Assembly (NCBI RefSeq): GCF_900108335.1
Contig: NZ_FNVT01000009.1
Coordinates: forward strand, 62,001 to 126,000
DNA from: Nonomuraea solani
GTDB taxonomy: Bacteria; Actinomycetota; Actinomycetes; Streptosporangiales; Streptosporangiaceae
Length of the DNA stretch: 64,000 nucleotides
Direction: 5' to 3'
The notes beneath the pieces are model-generated. The model was not told where the DNA came from. It saw only the letters and a program-made list of their open reading frames with translations, and ran no database searches. The position numbers and the translations under genes are program-made. Positions 31,832 to 40,565 of this stretch are shown in pieces. The stretch's first letter is position 1; every line of letters starts with the position of its first letter.

Positions 31832-32164
31832 TCAGCCGCGTGGCGCGTACATGATCACCAGGACGCCCGCCAGGCAGACCAGCGCGCCGATGACGTCCCA
31901 GCGGTCGGGCCGGAATCCGTCGACGACCATGCCCCACGCCAGCGAGCCGGCCACGAACACCCCGCCGTAGGCCGCCAGGATCCGGCCGAAGTTCGCGTCC
32001 GGCTGCAGCGTGGCGACGAAGCCGTACAGGCCGAGCGCGATGACGCCGGCGCCCATCCAGAGCAGGCCGCGCTGCTCGCGCACGCCCTGCCAGACCAGCC
32101 ACGCGCCGCCGATCTCGGCGAGCGCGGCCAGGGCGAACAACAGCAGGGAACGGATGATCGTCAT
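31832..32164 (-). CDS. YnfA-family (UPF0060) small membrane protein
   Basis: 110 residues from the ATG at 32164, with four hydrophobic segments: SLLLFALAALAEIGGAWLVW, GLLWMGAGVIALGLYGFVA, ILAAYGGVFVAGSLAWGMVV and VIGALVCLAGVLVIMYAP. The LYGFVATLQP and RILAAYGGVFV motifs identify the YnfA/UPF0060 family, small SMR-like proteins implicated in some species in drug or cation export. It is divergent from a MerR gene with a palindromic operator between them, so MerR control is plausible. It is convergent with the P450 gene and is likely outside the cluster. Confidence 0.82.
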   Translation of the reverse strand: MTIIRSLLLFALAALAEIGGAWLVWQGVREQRGLLWMGAGVIALGLYGFVATLQPDANFGRILAAYGGVFVAGSLAWGMVVDGFRPDRWDVIGALVCLAGVLVIMYAPRG

Positions 32165-32210
32165 GGTCGGTAGTACAGCGCATCCCGGCGTCCTCGTACG
32201 AACGGTAGAG

Positions 32211-32228
32211 TCTGGACTTGAGTCCAGA
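32211..32228. promoter_or_regulatory. MerR-type palindromic operator
   Basis: TCTGGACT-TG-AGTCCAGA, a perfect 8-2-8 inverted repeat between the divergent YnfA-like gene and the MerR gene, ending 13 bp before the MerR GTG. MerR proteins typically bind such palindromes in an overlong promoter spacer. Confidence 0.65.
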
Positions 32229-32241
32229 GTCAAGGAGTGCC

Positions 32242-32622
32242 GTGAAGATCGGACGGGTCGCGCGGGAGGCGGGCGTCAGCGTGGACACGGTGCGCTTCTA
32301 CGAGCGGCGCGGCATCCTGCCCGCCGCCGAGCGCAGGCCCTCGGGCTATCGCATCTTCGACGCCACGGCGGTGGAGCGCATCCGCATGGCCAAGGCGCTG
32401 CAGGAGCTGGGCTTCACCCTCGACGAGGTCGTGGACGCCCTGACCGCCCACGACCAGGGCGGGGCGACCTGCGAGAGCGAGCGGTGGCGGCTGGAGGCGG
32501 TGGTGGACCGGCTCGACGCCAAGATCGCCGACCTGACCAGGGCCCGGCAGGCCGCCGCGGAGAGCCTGCGGGACTGCCAGGGCGGCCGATGCCGGCTCAC
32601 CCTGGTGTCCCGGCCACGCTAG
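32242..32622 (+). CDS. MerR-family regulator, metal-responsive type
   Basis: 126 residues from the GTG at 32242, with AAGGAG six bases upstream. KIGRVAREAGVSVDTVRFYERRGIL is the winged-helix domain, followed by RIRMAKALQELGFTLDEVVDAL and a coiled-coil dimerisation helix. Cysteines in GGATCESERW and DCQGGRCRL fall where MerR, CadR and ZntR relatives place metal ligands, so a soft metal ion is the probable signal. It sits beside its own palindrome and opposite the YnfA-like gene, which may be its target. Neighbouring molybdenum enzymes may be coincidental. Confidence 0.85.
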   Translation: MKIGRVAREAGVSVDTVRFYERRGILPAAERRPSGYRIFDATAVERIRMAKALQELGFTLDEVVDALTAHDQGGATCESERWRLEAVVDRLDAKIADLTRARQAAAESLRDCQGGRCRLTLVSRPR

Positions 32623-32647
32623 ACCAGCGCGCGACAGCGGAGCCGGG

Positions 32648-34567
32648 TCAGCGAACGCGGCGGCCCGTTTCGGCGCAGGAGTATCCGCCCAGCGCCTCCA
32701 CCTCCGCGCGGAAGTCCGGTCGTTCCAGGAGCGCCAGCAGCGGAGCCAGCAGTTCCTCCGCCGGCGTGCCGGTACGCAGCACCAGGTCGTACGGCTCCTG
32801 GGCCACCGGGACGAAGTCGAGGCCGAAGGCGCGGGCGGCGGCGAGAATGCCCAGGCCGGCGTCCGCGCGCCCCGCCGCCACGGCCGCGGCCACCGCCAGG
32901 TGCGTGTGCTCCTCGCGGGAATAGCCGGGCACCTCGCCGGCGTCGATCCCGTGGCCGGCCAGCTCGAAGTCCAGCAGCGCCCGCGTGCCGGCGCCGCGCT
33001 GCCGGTTCACGTAGCGCAGGCCGGGCCGGGTCAGGTCCTTGATCCCGGTCAGGCCGAGCGGGTTGCCGGGGGCGACGATCAGCCCCTGGTCGCGGTGGAC
33101 CAGCCTGATCACGGCGACGCCGGCGTCCGCGCCCATCAGCCGGTCCACGTACGGCAGCGTGTAGTCGCCGGTCGAGGGGTCCAGCAGATGTGACCCGGCC
33201 AGGTGGCACAGGCCGTCGCGCAGCGCCACGAGGCCGCCCAGCGAGCCGACGTTCGACGACGCCAGGGTGATGAGCGGGTCGGCGGCGCGCAGGGCGGAGG
33301 CCGCCAGGTCGAGCACCATGTCGTGGGAGCCGATCGCGACGATGGTCCGGCCGATCTCGGACAGCCCGCGCAGCAGCTCGACCCGTACCTGCTCCCCGGC
33401 ATGGTGGCCCTCGAGGCCTGAGGGGACGACGAGCAGGCCGTCGGCGCGTACGAGCGAGGTGAGCACACCGGCGCCCCGGGGCAGCGGGGTGGCGACGAGC
33501 CGGTCTCGCACCCGTCCGAGGCGCACGCGTACCCAGTCGTCCATGCCGATGGCCGACGGCAGCTTCCTGGCCAGGTACGCCATCGCCGACGGGCGTTCCC
33601 GTGGCGCGGCGCCCTCCAGCTCGGCGAGCATCGGGGCCGCGAAGATGTCGAAGGTCAGCGCCGCCGACACCGGATAGCCGGGGACGCCGATCACCGGCGT
33701 CTCCGCGACCGCGCCGAGGACGACGGGATGGCCGGGACGCACGGCGACCCCGTGCACCGCGACGACGCCGGCCCCGGCGACCACGCGCGCGGTGTAGTCG
33801 TCGCGCCCCGCGCTGGAGCCCGCGATGAGCAGCACCAGGTCGGCGTCGCGGGTGGCCGCGAGGAGCACCGCCGTGATGGCCGAGGGGTCGTCGGGGACGA
33901 TCTCCGTGACCCGCGCCTCGCAGCCCGCCTCCCGGGCCTGCGCCGCCAGCATCATCGAGTTCGTGTCGAGGATGTCACCGGGGGCGAGCTCGGCGCCGAC
34001 CGGCCGGATCTCGTCGCCGGTCGGCACGATCACCACGCGCGGCGCGCGGCGGACGCCGAGCTCGGCCACTCCCGCCGCGGCGCAGGCGGCGACGTCGACG
34101 GGACGCAGCCGGTGGCCCTCGGGGAGCAGCAGCTCGCCGGCGCTGATGTCCTCGCCGATGGAGCGGACATGCTGGTACGGCGGGACCGCCGCCCGCAGCT
34201 CCGCCTCCCCCGCCGCGGTGTGGTGCACGTGCTCCCGCATGACCACGGCGTCGTATCCGTCGGGCAGCGGGTCACCGGTGTCCACGACGGCGAAGTCACC
34301 GGCGGCCAGGAGCACCGGGCTGGTCTCGGCCGCGCCGACGGTGTCGGCGGCGCGGACCGCGATGCCGTCCATGGCCGCCGCGTCGAAGGCGGGCGAGGAC
34401 CGCAGCGCCCACACCGGCTCGGCCGTGACCCGGCCGACGGCGGCGCCGACCGGCGTTCTGAGCAGGCCGGCCCGGACCGGGCAGCCGGCCGCGGCGCGTG
34501 CCTCGCGCCAGACGGCGTGGGCCTGGGCGGCGGGGACGTCGGAGACGAAGGGACTTTCGGCGCTCAT
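32648..34567 (-). CDS. MoeA-PBP fusion (molybdopterin biosynthesis protein with periplasmic-binding-like domain)
   Basis: 639 residues. Residues 1 to about 400 are MoeA: FDAAAMDGIAVRAADT, PTGDEIRPVG, GDILDTNSMMLAAQAREAG, AGSSAGRDDYTA and IGVPGYPVSAALTF. Residues about 420-639 are the PBP-like domain seen fused to MoeA or ModE-type proteins: IVAIGSHDMVLDLAASAL, SSNVGSLGGLVALRDGLCHLAGSHLLDP, NRQRGAGTRALLDFEL and ADAGLGILAAARAFGLDFVP. MoeA inserts molybdate or tungstate into adenylated pterin; the extra domain may bind an oxyanion or precursor. ATGA overlap couples it to a second moeA. Confidence 0.88.
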   Translation of the reverse strand: MSAESPFVSDVPAAQAHAVWREARAAAGCPVRAGLLRTPVGAAVGRVTAEPVWALRSSPAFDAAAMDGIAVRAADTVGAAETSPVLLAAGDFAVVDTGDPLPDGYDAVVMREHVHHTAAGEAELRAAVPPYQHVRSIGEDISAGELLLPEGHRLRPVDVAACAAAGVAELGVRRAPRVVIVPTGDEIRPVGAELAPGDILDTNSMMLAAQAREAGCEARVTEIVPDDPSAITAVLLAATRDADLVLLIAGSSAGRDDYTARVVAGAGVVAVHGVAVRPGHPVVLGAVAETPVIGVPGYPVSAALTFDIFAAPMLAELEGAAPRERPSAMAYLARKLPSAIGMDDWVRVRLGRVRDRLVATPLPRGAGVLTSLVRADGLLVVPSGLEGHHAGEQVRVELLRGLSEIGRTIVAIGSHDMVLDLAASALRAADPLITLASSNVGSLGGLVALRDGLCHLAGSHLLDPSTGDYTLPYVDRLMGADAGVAVIRLVHRDQGLIVAPGNPLGLTGIKDLTRPGLRYVNRQRGAGTRALLDFELAGHGIDAGEVPGYSREEHTHLAVAAAVAAGRADAGLGILAAARAFGLDFVPVAQEPYDLVLRTGTPAEELLAPLLALLERPDFRAEVEALGGYSCAETGRRVR

Positions 34568-35784
34568 CGATACAGGATGACCTCTACCTCGGTGCCCGCG
34601 TCCAGCCCGGTGGCCGGTTCGGGCACGATCACATGGCCGTCGGCCCGGGCCAGCACCGACAGGAGCGCCGACGGGCCGAAGATCGGCTCGGCCACGCCGT
34701 CGCGTACGCCGACCTGGACCACGTCGAGCCGGCCGGCCGCCGACGCCAGATCGCGCGACAGCCGCGCACGCGTGCTCGGCTGCGGCGGCGGAACCGGGCA
34801 CCCGGCGATGCGCCACAACAACGGCACGCCGACCTGCCCGAACACGACCAGCGCGGACAGCGGGTTGCCCGGCAACCCGATGAGCGGGACCCCGGAGCAC
34901 TCGGCCAGCAGCGTGGGTTTGCCCGGCTTGATGGCGATGCCGTGGCACCAGACCTCGCCGATGGCGGCCACGGCGCCGGCCGTCTCGTCCCGCGCGCCGA
35001 CCGACGAGCCCGCCGACACGACCACCAGGTCGGCGTCGGCCAGGACCGCGGTCAGCCGGTCCTTGAGCGCGCCGGGCTCGTCCGGGACGATGCCGGCGAT
35101 CACCGGTTCGCCGCCCGCGTCGGCGACCAGCCCGGCCAGCGCGGAGGCGGTGGCGTCGCGGACCTGCCCGGCGGCGAGCCGGGCGGTGCCGGGCGGGACG
35201 ACCTCGTCGCCGGTGGAGATGATCGCCACGCGGGGGCGGCGGTGCACGGCGACCTCGGTCACCCCCGCGGCGGCGAGAAAGCCCAGGTCGGGGGCGCGCA
35301 ACGGCCGGCCGCCGGGCGCCAGGACGCCGCCCGCCGCGACGTCCTCGTCGGCGCGGACGATGCCGCCGCCCGGCGCGACCGGCCGGGTCACCTCGATCGT
35401 GCCCGGCATCGTCTCGGCGGTGTACTCCACCATGACCACCGCGTCGGCGCCGGACGGAAGCACTCCCCCGGTCGGCATCGCGACGCATCCCCCGGCCCGG
35501 ACCTCGACGGTGGGCTCGGCGCCCATGAGCACCGCGCCGAGCAGGTCGAGGTAGGACGGCAGGCCGTCGGAGGCGCCGTAGGTGTCCATCGCCCGCACCG
35601 CGAAGCCGTCCACGGTGGACCGGGCGAAGCCGGGCAGCGCGGCGGGCGCCGTGATGTCCGCGACGGGCACCCGGCGTAGCGCTTCCGACAGCGGGACGCG
35701 CTCCGCGGGCGTGCGGCGCGCGGGCCGGAATCCGGCGCGGACCTCGGCGAGGGTACGTGCGGTGAAGAACTCTCTGCCGCTCAA
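34564..35784 (-). CDS. moeA: Molybdopterin molybdenumtransferase MoeA
   Basis: 406 residues. ARSTVDGFAVRAMDTYG, PTGGVLPSGADAVVMVEYT, IISTGDEVVPPG, SAGSSVGARDETAGAV and PLIGLPGNPLSALVVF match MoeA domains in order. Translation appears to start at a TTG (LSGREFFTARTL) that overlaps the stop of the upstream formate dehydrogenase gene as TTGA, consistent with coupling; no ATG fits. The enzyme inserts Mo or W into the dithiolene of the pterin cofactor. Two adjacent MoeA homologues may divide labour between molybdenum and tungsten, an interpretation used for archaea and inferred here. Confidence 0.88.
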   Translation of the reverse strand: MSGREFFTARTLAEVRAGFRPARRTPAERVPLSEALRRVPVADITAPAALPGFARSTVDGFAVRAMDTYGASDGLPSYLDLLGAVLMGAEPTVEVRAGGCVAMPTGGVLPSGADAVVMVEYTAETMPGTIEVTRPVAPGGGIVRADEDVAAGGVLAPGGRPLRAPDLGFLAAAGVTEVAVHRRPRVAIISTGDEVVPPGTARLAAGQVRDATASALAGLVADAGGEPVIAGIVPDEPGALKDRLTAVLADADLVVVSAGSSVGARDETAGAVAAIGEVWCHGIAIKPGKPTLLAECSGVPLIGLPGNPLSALVVFGQVGVPLLWRIAGCPVPPPQPSTRARLSRDLASAAGRLDVVQVGVRDGVAEPIFGPSALLSVLARADGHVIVPEPATGLDAGTEVEVILYR

Positions 35785-37526
35785 CGGTCCGGCTGCTCCG
35801 TCGAGCCTTCGGGCCGGGGCTGCGGGCGGGCCGCCGCGCCGCCCTTGTCGAGCCCGAGCACGGACACCACCGGCCCCAGCGCGACCTGCCCGAGCCCGCA
35901 GATCGACGTCTTGCGCATGGTCTCCTCCAACTGCAGGATCCGGCCCTTCTGCTGGTGATCGAGGGTGGCGGACCCGGAGTCGAGCACGCCGCGCAGCACC
36001 TCGTGGGCCTTGGTGGAGCCGACCCGGCAGGGCACGCACTTGCCGCACGACTCGTTGCGGAAGAAACGCAGCACGTTGGTGGCGGCGGCCAGCAGGTCGG
36101 TGCCCTCGGCGAGCACCACCAGGGCGCCGGAGCCGAGCATGGTCCCGGCCTCGGCGAGCGTCCCGAAGTCGAGCGCCAGGTCCAGCTTGTCGGGGCCGAT
36201 GAAGTTGGAGGACGCGCCGCCCGGCTGCACGGCGCCGACCCTGGCGCCGCCGGGCACGCCGCCGGCCAGGTCGATCAGCGCGCGCACGGTGGTGCCCATC
36301 GGCACGCAGTAGACGCCGGGGTTCTCGACGTGCCCGGACACGGCGAAGAACTTCCAGCCGACGCTGTCGCCCTCGCCCTGCCCGGCCCACCATTCGGCGC
36401 CGCGTTGCAGGATCACCGGCACGTCGGCGAAGGTCTCCACCGAGTTGATCAGCGTGGGGCGGCCGTGCAGGCCGTAGTTGCCGGGGAAGGGCGGCTTGTT
36501 GCGCGGCTCGCCGCGGTGGCCCTCCATGCACTCCAGCAGCGCGGTCTCCTCGCCCAGGATGTAGCCGCCGGGCGAGACGAAGATGTCGAGGTCGAGGCGG
36601 CGGCCGCTGCCGCAGGCGTTCGCGCCGATCACGCCGGCCTCGCGCAGGACCGCGATTTCGGCGCGCAGGACGCGCTCCTCGGGGCCGTACTCGTGCCGGA
36701 TGAAGATCCAGCCCTGCTCGGCCCCGGTCACGGCCATGCCGAGCAGGAGTCCCTCGATCACCAGGTGCGGCTGGTCGGTCAGGATCTGCCGGTCCTTGAA
36801 CGTGCCCGGCTCGGACTCGTCGGCGTTGCAGATCGCGTATTTGACGCTGCCCGGCTCGGCCGAGGCGACCAGGCCCCACTTCTTGCCTGTCGGGAACCCG
36901 GCGCCGCCCATGCCGCGCAGCCCGGAGGCCTCCAGGGTGGCCACCACGCTGTCGGCGCTCATCCGGCCGGCCAGCAGGGCGCGCAGGCTCGCGTATCGGG
37001 CCGAAACATCGGAACCGGCCGGGTACGGGTCGTTCGGCCAGGGTTCGGCGCGTCCCGTCACGGTGGCCTCGGCGAGGTCCTCGTCCCGCGCGGCGGCCAC
37101 GAGCGCCTCCACGCCGGCGACGGGCGCCGGGTGCTCGTTGACGGCCAGCGCCGGGGCGCTGTCGCAGCGGCCCAGGCAGGACACCTCGGTCAGCTCGATC
37201 TCGGCGTCGTCGCCGTAGCGCTCGCGCACCTCGGCGATGCGGTCGTCGGCCGAGCGCAGCCAGCACGACAGGTCGTGGCACACGTTGACGGCCACCTTGG
37301 CGGGCGGGGTCGTGCGGAAGTGCGGGTAGAACGAGATGAGGCCCTCGATCTCGTACAGTGGCCGCCGCATGGTGCGGCCCAGCTCTTCGAGCTCCTCGCG
37401 CGGCAGCCAGCCCAGCCGCGCCTGGATGGCGTTGAGCGCCGGGATCAGCGATGGCCCGGGGAACTTGCCGGCTCGTGCCTCGACGCCGGGAAGCCGCCGT
37501 TGGGCCGGCTCGAAACTCAGGGTCAT
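35781..37526 (-). CDS. NAD-dependent formate dehydrogenase diaphorase subunit (NuoE-NuoF fusion)
   Basis: 581 residues. Residues 1-150 are a NuoE-type thioredoxin-fold [2Fe-2S] domain: VCHDLSCWLR and EVSCLGRCDSAPALAVN supply four Cys. The rest is NuoF-like: GLRGMGGAGFPTGKKW (FMN/NAD), YAICNADESEPGTFKDR, GAYILGEETALL-type PGGYILGEETALLECMEG and the [4Fe-4S] ligand set ESCGKCVPCRVGS plus TSICGLG. It passes electrons from the molybdopterin subunit to NAD+. The stop overlaps the downstream TTG, and the start is coupled to the catalytic subunit gene. Fused E-F subunits are common in soluble FDH. Confidence 0.92.
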   Translation of the reverse strand: MTLSFEPAQRRLPGVEARAGKFPGPSLIPALNAIQARLGWLPREELEELGRTMRRPLYEIEGLISFYPHFRTTPPAKVAVNVCHDLSCWLRSADDRIAEVRERYGDDAEIELTEVSCLGRCDSAPALAVNEHPAPVAGVEALVAAARDEDLAEATVTGRAEPWPNDPYPAGSDVSARYASLRALLAGRMSADSVVATLEASGLRGMGGAGFPTGKKWGLVASAEPGSVKYAICNADESEPGTFKDRQILTDQPHLVIEGLLLGMAVTGAEQGWIFIRHEYGPEERVLRAEIAVLREAGVIGANACGSGRRLDLDIFVSPGGYILGEETALLECMEGHRGEPRNKPPFPGNYGLHGRPTLINSVETFADVPVILQRGAEWWAGQGEGDSVGWKFFAVSGHVENPGVYCVPMGTTVRALIDLAGGVPGGARVGAVQPGGASSNFIGPDKLDLALDFGTLAEAGTMLGSGALVVLAEGTDLLAAATNVLRFFRNESCGKCVPCRVGSTKAHEVLRGVLDSGSATLDHQQKGRILQLEETMRKTSICGLGQVALGPVVSVLGLDKGGAAARPQPRPEGSTEQPDR

Positions 37527-40450
37527 TCGGACACCCTCCCGGCGGGGCTCAGGGCCTCGACCTGAACCGCGCAGAACTTGAACTCGGGGATCTTGCCGTA
37601 GGGGTCGATCTCGTCGATCGTCAGCAGGTTCGCCGCCGCCTCCCGGAAGTGGAACGGGATGAAGCAGTTGCCGAGCTGCTCGCGGTGGGAGACGCGTACC
37701 TGCAGCTCGATGGCGCCGCGCCGGGAGTGCACGCGGGCGAGCTGGCCGTGCGACAGGCCGCGGTCGGCGGCGTCCTTGGGGTGCATGTACACCTCGGCGA
37801 TCGGCGAGATCGTGTCGAGCGCGTACGAGCGCCGCGTCATCGACCCGGTGTGCCAGTGTTCGAGCAGCCGGCCGGTGTTGAGGACCAGCGGATATTCCGC
37901 GTCCGGCAGCTCCTTGGCCGGCAGCCAGTGGGCCGGGACGAGGTGGGCGAGGCCGTCGTCGGTGTTGAACCGCTCGTCGAACAGCACCACGGTCCCGTCG
38001 GAGTGGTCGGGGTCGGCGTTGGGGTAGAGCTTGCCGCTCAGCCCCAGGTTGTCGTGGCGCAGGTTCGCGTACGACGGCATGAGCGCGACCATCTCGTCGA
38101 ACACCTCACCGGGCGACGAGTAGGACCAGTCGAGGCCGATCCTGCGGGCGAGGTCCTGGATGATCTCCCAGTCCACCCGGGCCTGCCCCGGCGGGTCCAT
38201 CACCTTGCGGCCGAGCTGCACGCGCCGGTCGGTGTTGGTGTAGCTGCCCTCCTTCTCCAGGTACGACGACGCCGGCAGGATGACGTCGGCGAACTCCGCG
38301 GTCTCGGTCAGGAAGATGTCCTGCACCACCAGGAAGTCGAGCTGCGACAGCGCCTTGCGGACCTTGTTGATGTTGGGGTCGGACAGGAACGGGTTCTCGC
38401 CGAGCATGTACATGCCGCGCACCCCGCCCGGCTTCAGCACCGACCCGATGATCTCGGTGACGGTGAGACCGCGTTCGGGGTCGAGCTCGGCGCCCCACGC
38501 CTCCTCGAACCGGCGGCGGGTGCCCTCCCGGTCGACGCCCTGGTAGTCGGGGTAGAACATCGGGATCAGCCCGGCGTCGGAGGCGCCCTGGACGTTGTTC
38601 TGTCCCCGCAGCGGATGCAGCCCGGTGCCCGGTTTGCCGACGTTGCCGGTGATCGAGCACAGGGCGATCAGGCAGCGGGCGTTGTCGGTGCCGGTGGTGT
38701 GCTGGGAGATGCCCATGCCCCAGTAGATGACGCCGGCCTTGGCCTCGCCCCAGACGCGCGCGACCTGCCGGATCAGGTCCGCGTCGACGCCGGTGATCTG
38801 CGCGGCGCGCTCCGGCGGGTAGTCGTTGACCGTGCGGACGAGTTCCTCGAAGTTCGACACCCGGGCCTTGATGAACTCCCGGTCGATCAGGCCGAGGCGG
38901 ATCACCTCGTGCATGACCCCGTTGTAGAACGCCACGTCGGTGCCGGGCTTGACCTGGCAGTAGTAGTCGGCGTGCTCGGCCACGGTGCTGGCGCGCGGAT
39001 CGACATAGATGATCTTCGTGCCGCGCCGGCGGGCCTGCTTGAAGAAGGAGCTGGCGACGGGGTGGTTCGCCGTCGGGTTCGAGCCGGTGATGATCACGAC
39101 CTCGGCGTTGGCGACGTCGCCGTACGTGGTCGAGACCGCGCCGGAGCCGACGCCCTCGAACAGCGCGGCCACCGACGAGGCGTGGCAGAGCCGGGTGCAG
39201 TGGTCGACGTTGTTCGTGCCGAACCCGGCCCTGATCAGCTTCTGGAAGAGGTACGCCTCCTCGTTGGAGCACTTCGCGGAGCCGAACCCCGCGATGGCGG
39301 CGGCACCCTGCTCGGCGTGGATCTCCTTCAGCCGCCGGGCGACGAGGTCGAGCGCCTCCTCCCAGGTGGCCTCGCGGAAGTGCGGCAGCACCTCGTCGTA
39401 GTCGACCAGGCCGCCGGGCTTGCGGCGGCCGTCCTTGCCGTTCTTGCTCAATCTGGCGCTGCGGTTGCCGCCGCCCCCGGCGCGTCCCCGGTCGTTGTGG
39501 GTGTCACCGCGCACGTCCGCCGACAGCGGGCCCTTGGGGTAGGACGACTCTTTCCTGATCAGGGGCATGGTCAGGCGCTGGGGCGAGGCCGCGTAGTCCC
39601 AGCCGTAGCGGCCCTTGACGCACAGCCGGCTCTTCGAGCCCGGCTGGTCGCGGCCCTCCGCGAAGGCGATCGCGCCGCGCGACCGGTCGACGTAGTAGGT
39701 GAGGGCACAGCCGACGCCGCAGTAGGGGCACACGGTGTCGACCGCGTCGAGCTCCTCGCGGGGCCGGATGGGGATGTTGTTGATCGCCTTGTTGGTCAGG
39801 GCGCCGGTGGGGCACGCCTGGACGCACTCGCCGCAGGTCACGCACGAGCTGGCGCCCATCGGATCGTTGAGGTCGAAGGCGATTCTGGTCGAGTAGCCCT
39901 TGCCGGAGCGGCCGATGACGTCGTTGCCCTGGATGTCGTCGCAGGCGCGGACACAGCGGTCGCAGAGGATGCACGCGTCGTGGTCGACCGCGATCACCGG
40001 GTTGGAGATGTCCAGGCCCCGGCCCGAGCCGCACGGCAGGTCGGTCGTCTCCTTGGCCACGTCGAACCGGTCGGCGAGGCCGAGCAGCAGGTTGTCGCCG
40101 GTGGTCGTCTGTTTCGGGTCCTCGGCGCGGGCCGGCTGGTCGGAGAGCAGCAGCTCGGTCAGGGTGGCGCGGTTGCGCTCCAGCTCCGGGGTGCTGGTCT
40201 TGACCTGCATGCCGTCCTCGCACGGGCGTACGCACGCGGCGGCGAAGACCCGCCCGCCCGTGTCCACCACGCACATCCGGCAGACCCCGACCGGGTCATA
40301 GCGTTCGTCGTGGCACAACACCGGAATGTCGATGTCCAGCGCCTTCGCGGCATCGTAGATGCTGGTGCCCTCCGGCACGGTCACAGCGCGGCCGTCGATC
40401 TCGGCGGTCACGGTCCGTACGGCGGTCGCCGGCTCCTCGAGCGTCGTCAT
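37523..40450 (-). CDS. fdhF: Formate dehydrogenase catalytic (molybdopterin) subunit
   Basis: 975 residues from MTTLEEP, behind GAGGTTGAG. In order: N-terminal [2Fe-2S] ferredoxin (CHDERYDPVGVCRMC, ACVRPC), two [4Fe-4S] clusters (CILCDRCVRAC and CVTCGECVQACPTGAL), then the molybdopterin domain with CPYCGVGC and the Mo-ligating Cys in CTRLCHASSV. The C-terminal pterin domain carries LNTGRLLEHWHTGSMTRRS. The active-site residue is Cys, not selenocysteine. Residues about 320-350 form a basic, Gly/Arg/Lys-rich insertion (GRAGGGGNRSARLSKNGK) between clusters and catalytic core. The enzyme oxidises formate to CO2. ATGA overlap joins it to the diaphorase gene. Confidence 0.93.
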   Translation of the reverse strand: MTTLEEPATAVRTVTAEIDGRAVTVPEGTSIYDAAKALDIDIPVLCHDERYDPVGVCRMCVVDTGGRVFAAACVRPCEDGMQVKTSTPELERNRATLTELLLSDQPARAEDPKQTTTGDNLLLGLADRFDVAKETTDLPCGSGRGLDISNPVIAVDHDACILCDRCVRACDDIQGNDVIGRSGKGYSTRIAFDLNDPMGASSCVTCGECVQACPTGALTNKAINNIPIRPREELDAVDTVCPYCGVGCALTYYVDRSRGAIAFAEGRDQPGSKSRLCVKGRYGWDYAASPQRLTMPLIRKESSYPKGPLSADVRGDTHNDRGRAGGGGNRSARLSKNGKDGRRKPGGLVDYDEVLPHFREATWEEALDLVARRLKEIHAEQGAAAIAGFGSAKCSNEEAYLFQKLIRAGFGTNNVDHCTRLCHASSVAALFEGVGSGAVSTTYGDVANAEVVIITGSNPTANHPVASSFFKQARRRGTKIIYVDPRASTVAEHADYYCQVKPGTDVAFYNGVMHEVIRLGLIDREFIKARVSNFEELVRTVNDYPPERAAQITGVDADLIRQVARVWGEAKAGVIYWGMGISQHTTGTDNARCLIALCSITGNVGKPGTGLHPLRGQNNVQGASDAGLIPMFYPDYQGVDREGTRRRFEEAWGAELDPERGLTVTEIIGSVLKPGGVRGMYMLGENPFLSDPNINKVRKALSQLDFLVVQDIFLTETAEFADVILPASSYLEKEGSYTNTDRRVQLGRKVMDPPGQARVDWEIIQDLARRIGLDWSYSSPGEVFDEMVALMPSYANLRHDNLGLSGKLYPNADPDHSDGTVVLFDERFNTDDGLAHLVPAHWLPAKELPDAEYPLVLNTGRLLEHWHTGSMTRRSYALDTISPIAEVYMHPKDAADRGLSHGQLARVHSRRGAIELQVRVSHREQLGNCFIPFHFREAAANLLTIDEIDPYGKIPEFKFCAVQVEALSPAGRVSE

Positions 40451-40470
40451 CTCAACCTCATCCGCAAGCC

Positions 40471-40495
40471 GGTATACAGAATACGGCATACACCA
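40471..40495. promoter_or_regulatory. AT-rich promoter/operator candidate upstream of the formate dehydrogenase operon
   Basis: GGTATACAGAATACGGCATA lies 21 bp before the fdh ATG. It contains GTAT-ACAGA-ATAC and further TATAC/CATAC half-sites, resembling GntR-type operators. It stands out as an AT-rich island in GC-rich DNA. The 115-bp gap to the aldehyde oxidoreductase gene otherwise shows nothing. Confidence 0.35.
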
Positions 40496-40565
40496 TGTAG
40501 AGCAATTTACCCCTTAGGGAGACCGATCTTCTACCCCCTCGCCGGTTCCGCAACACACCACCTCG

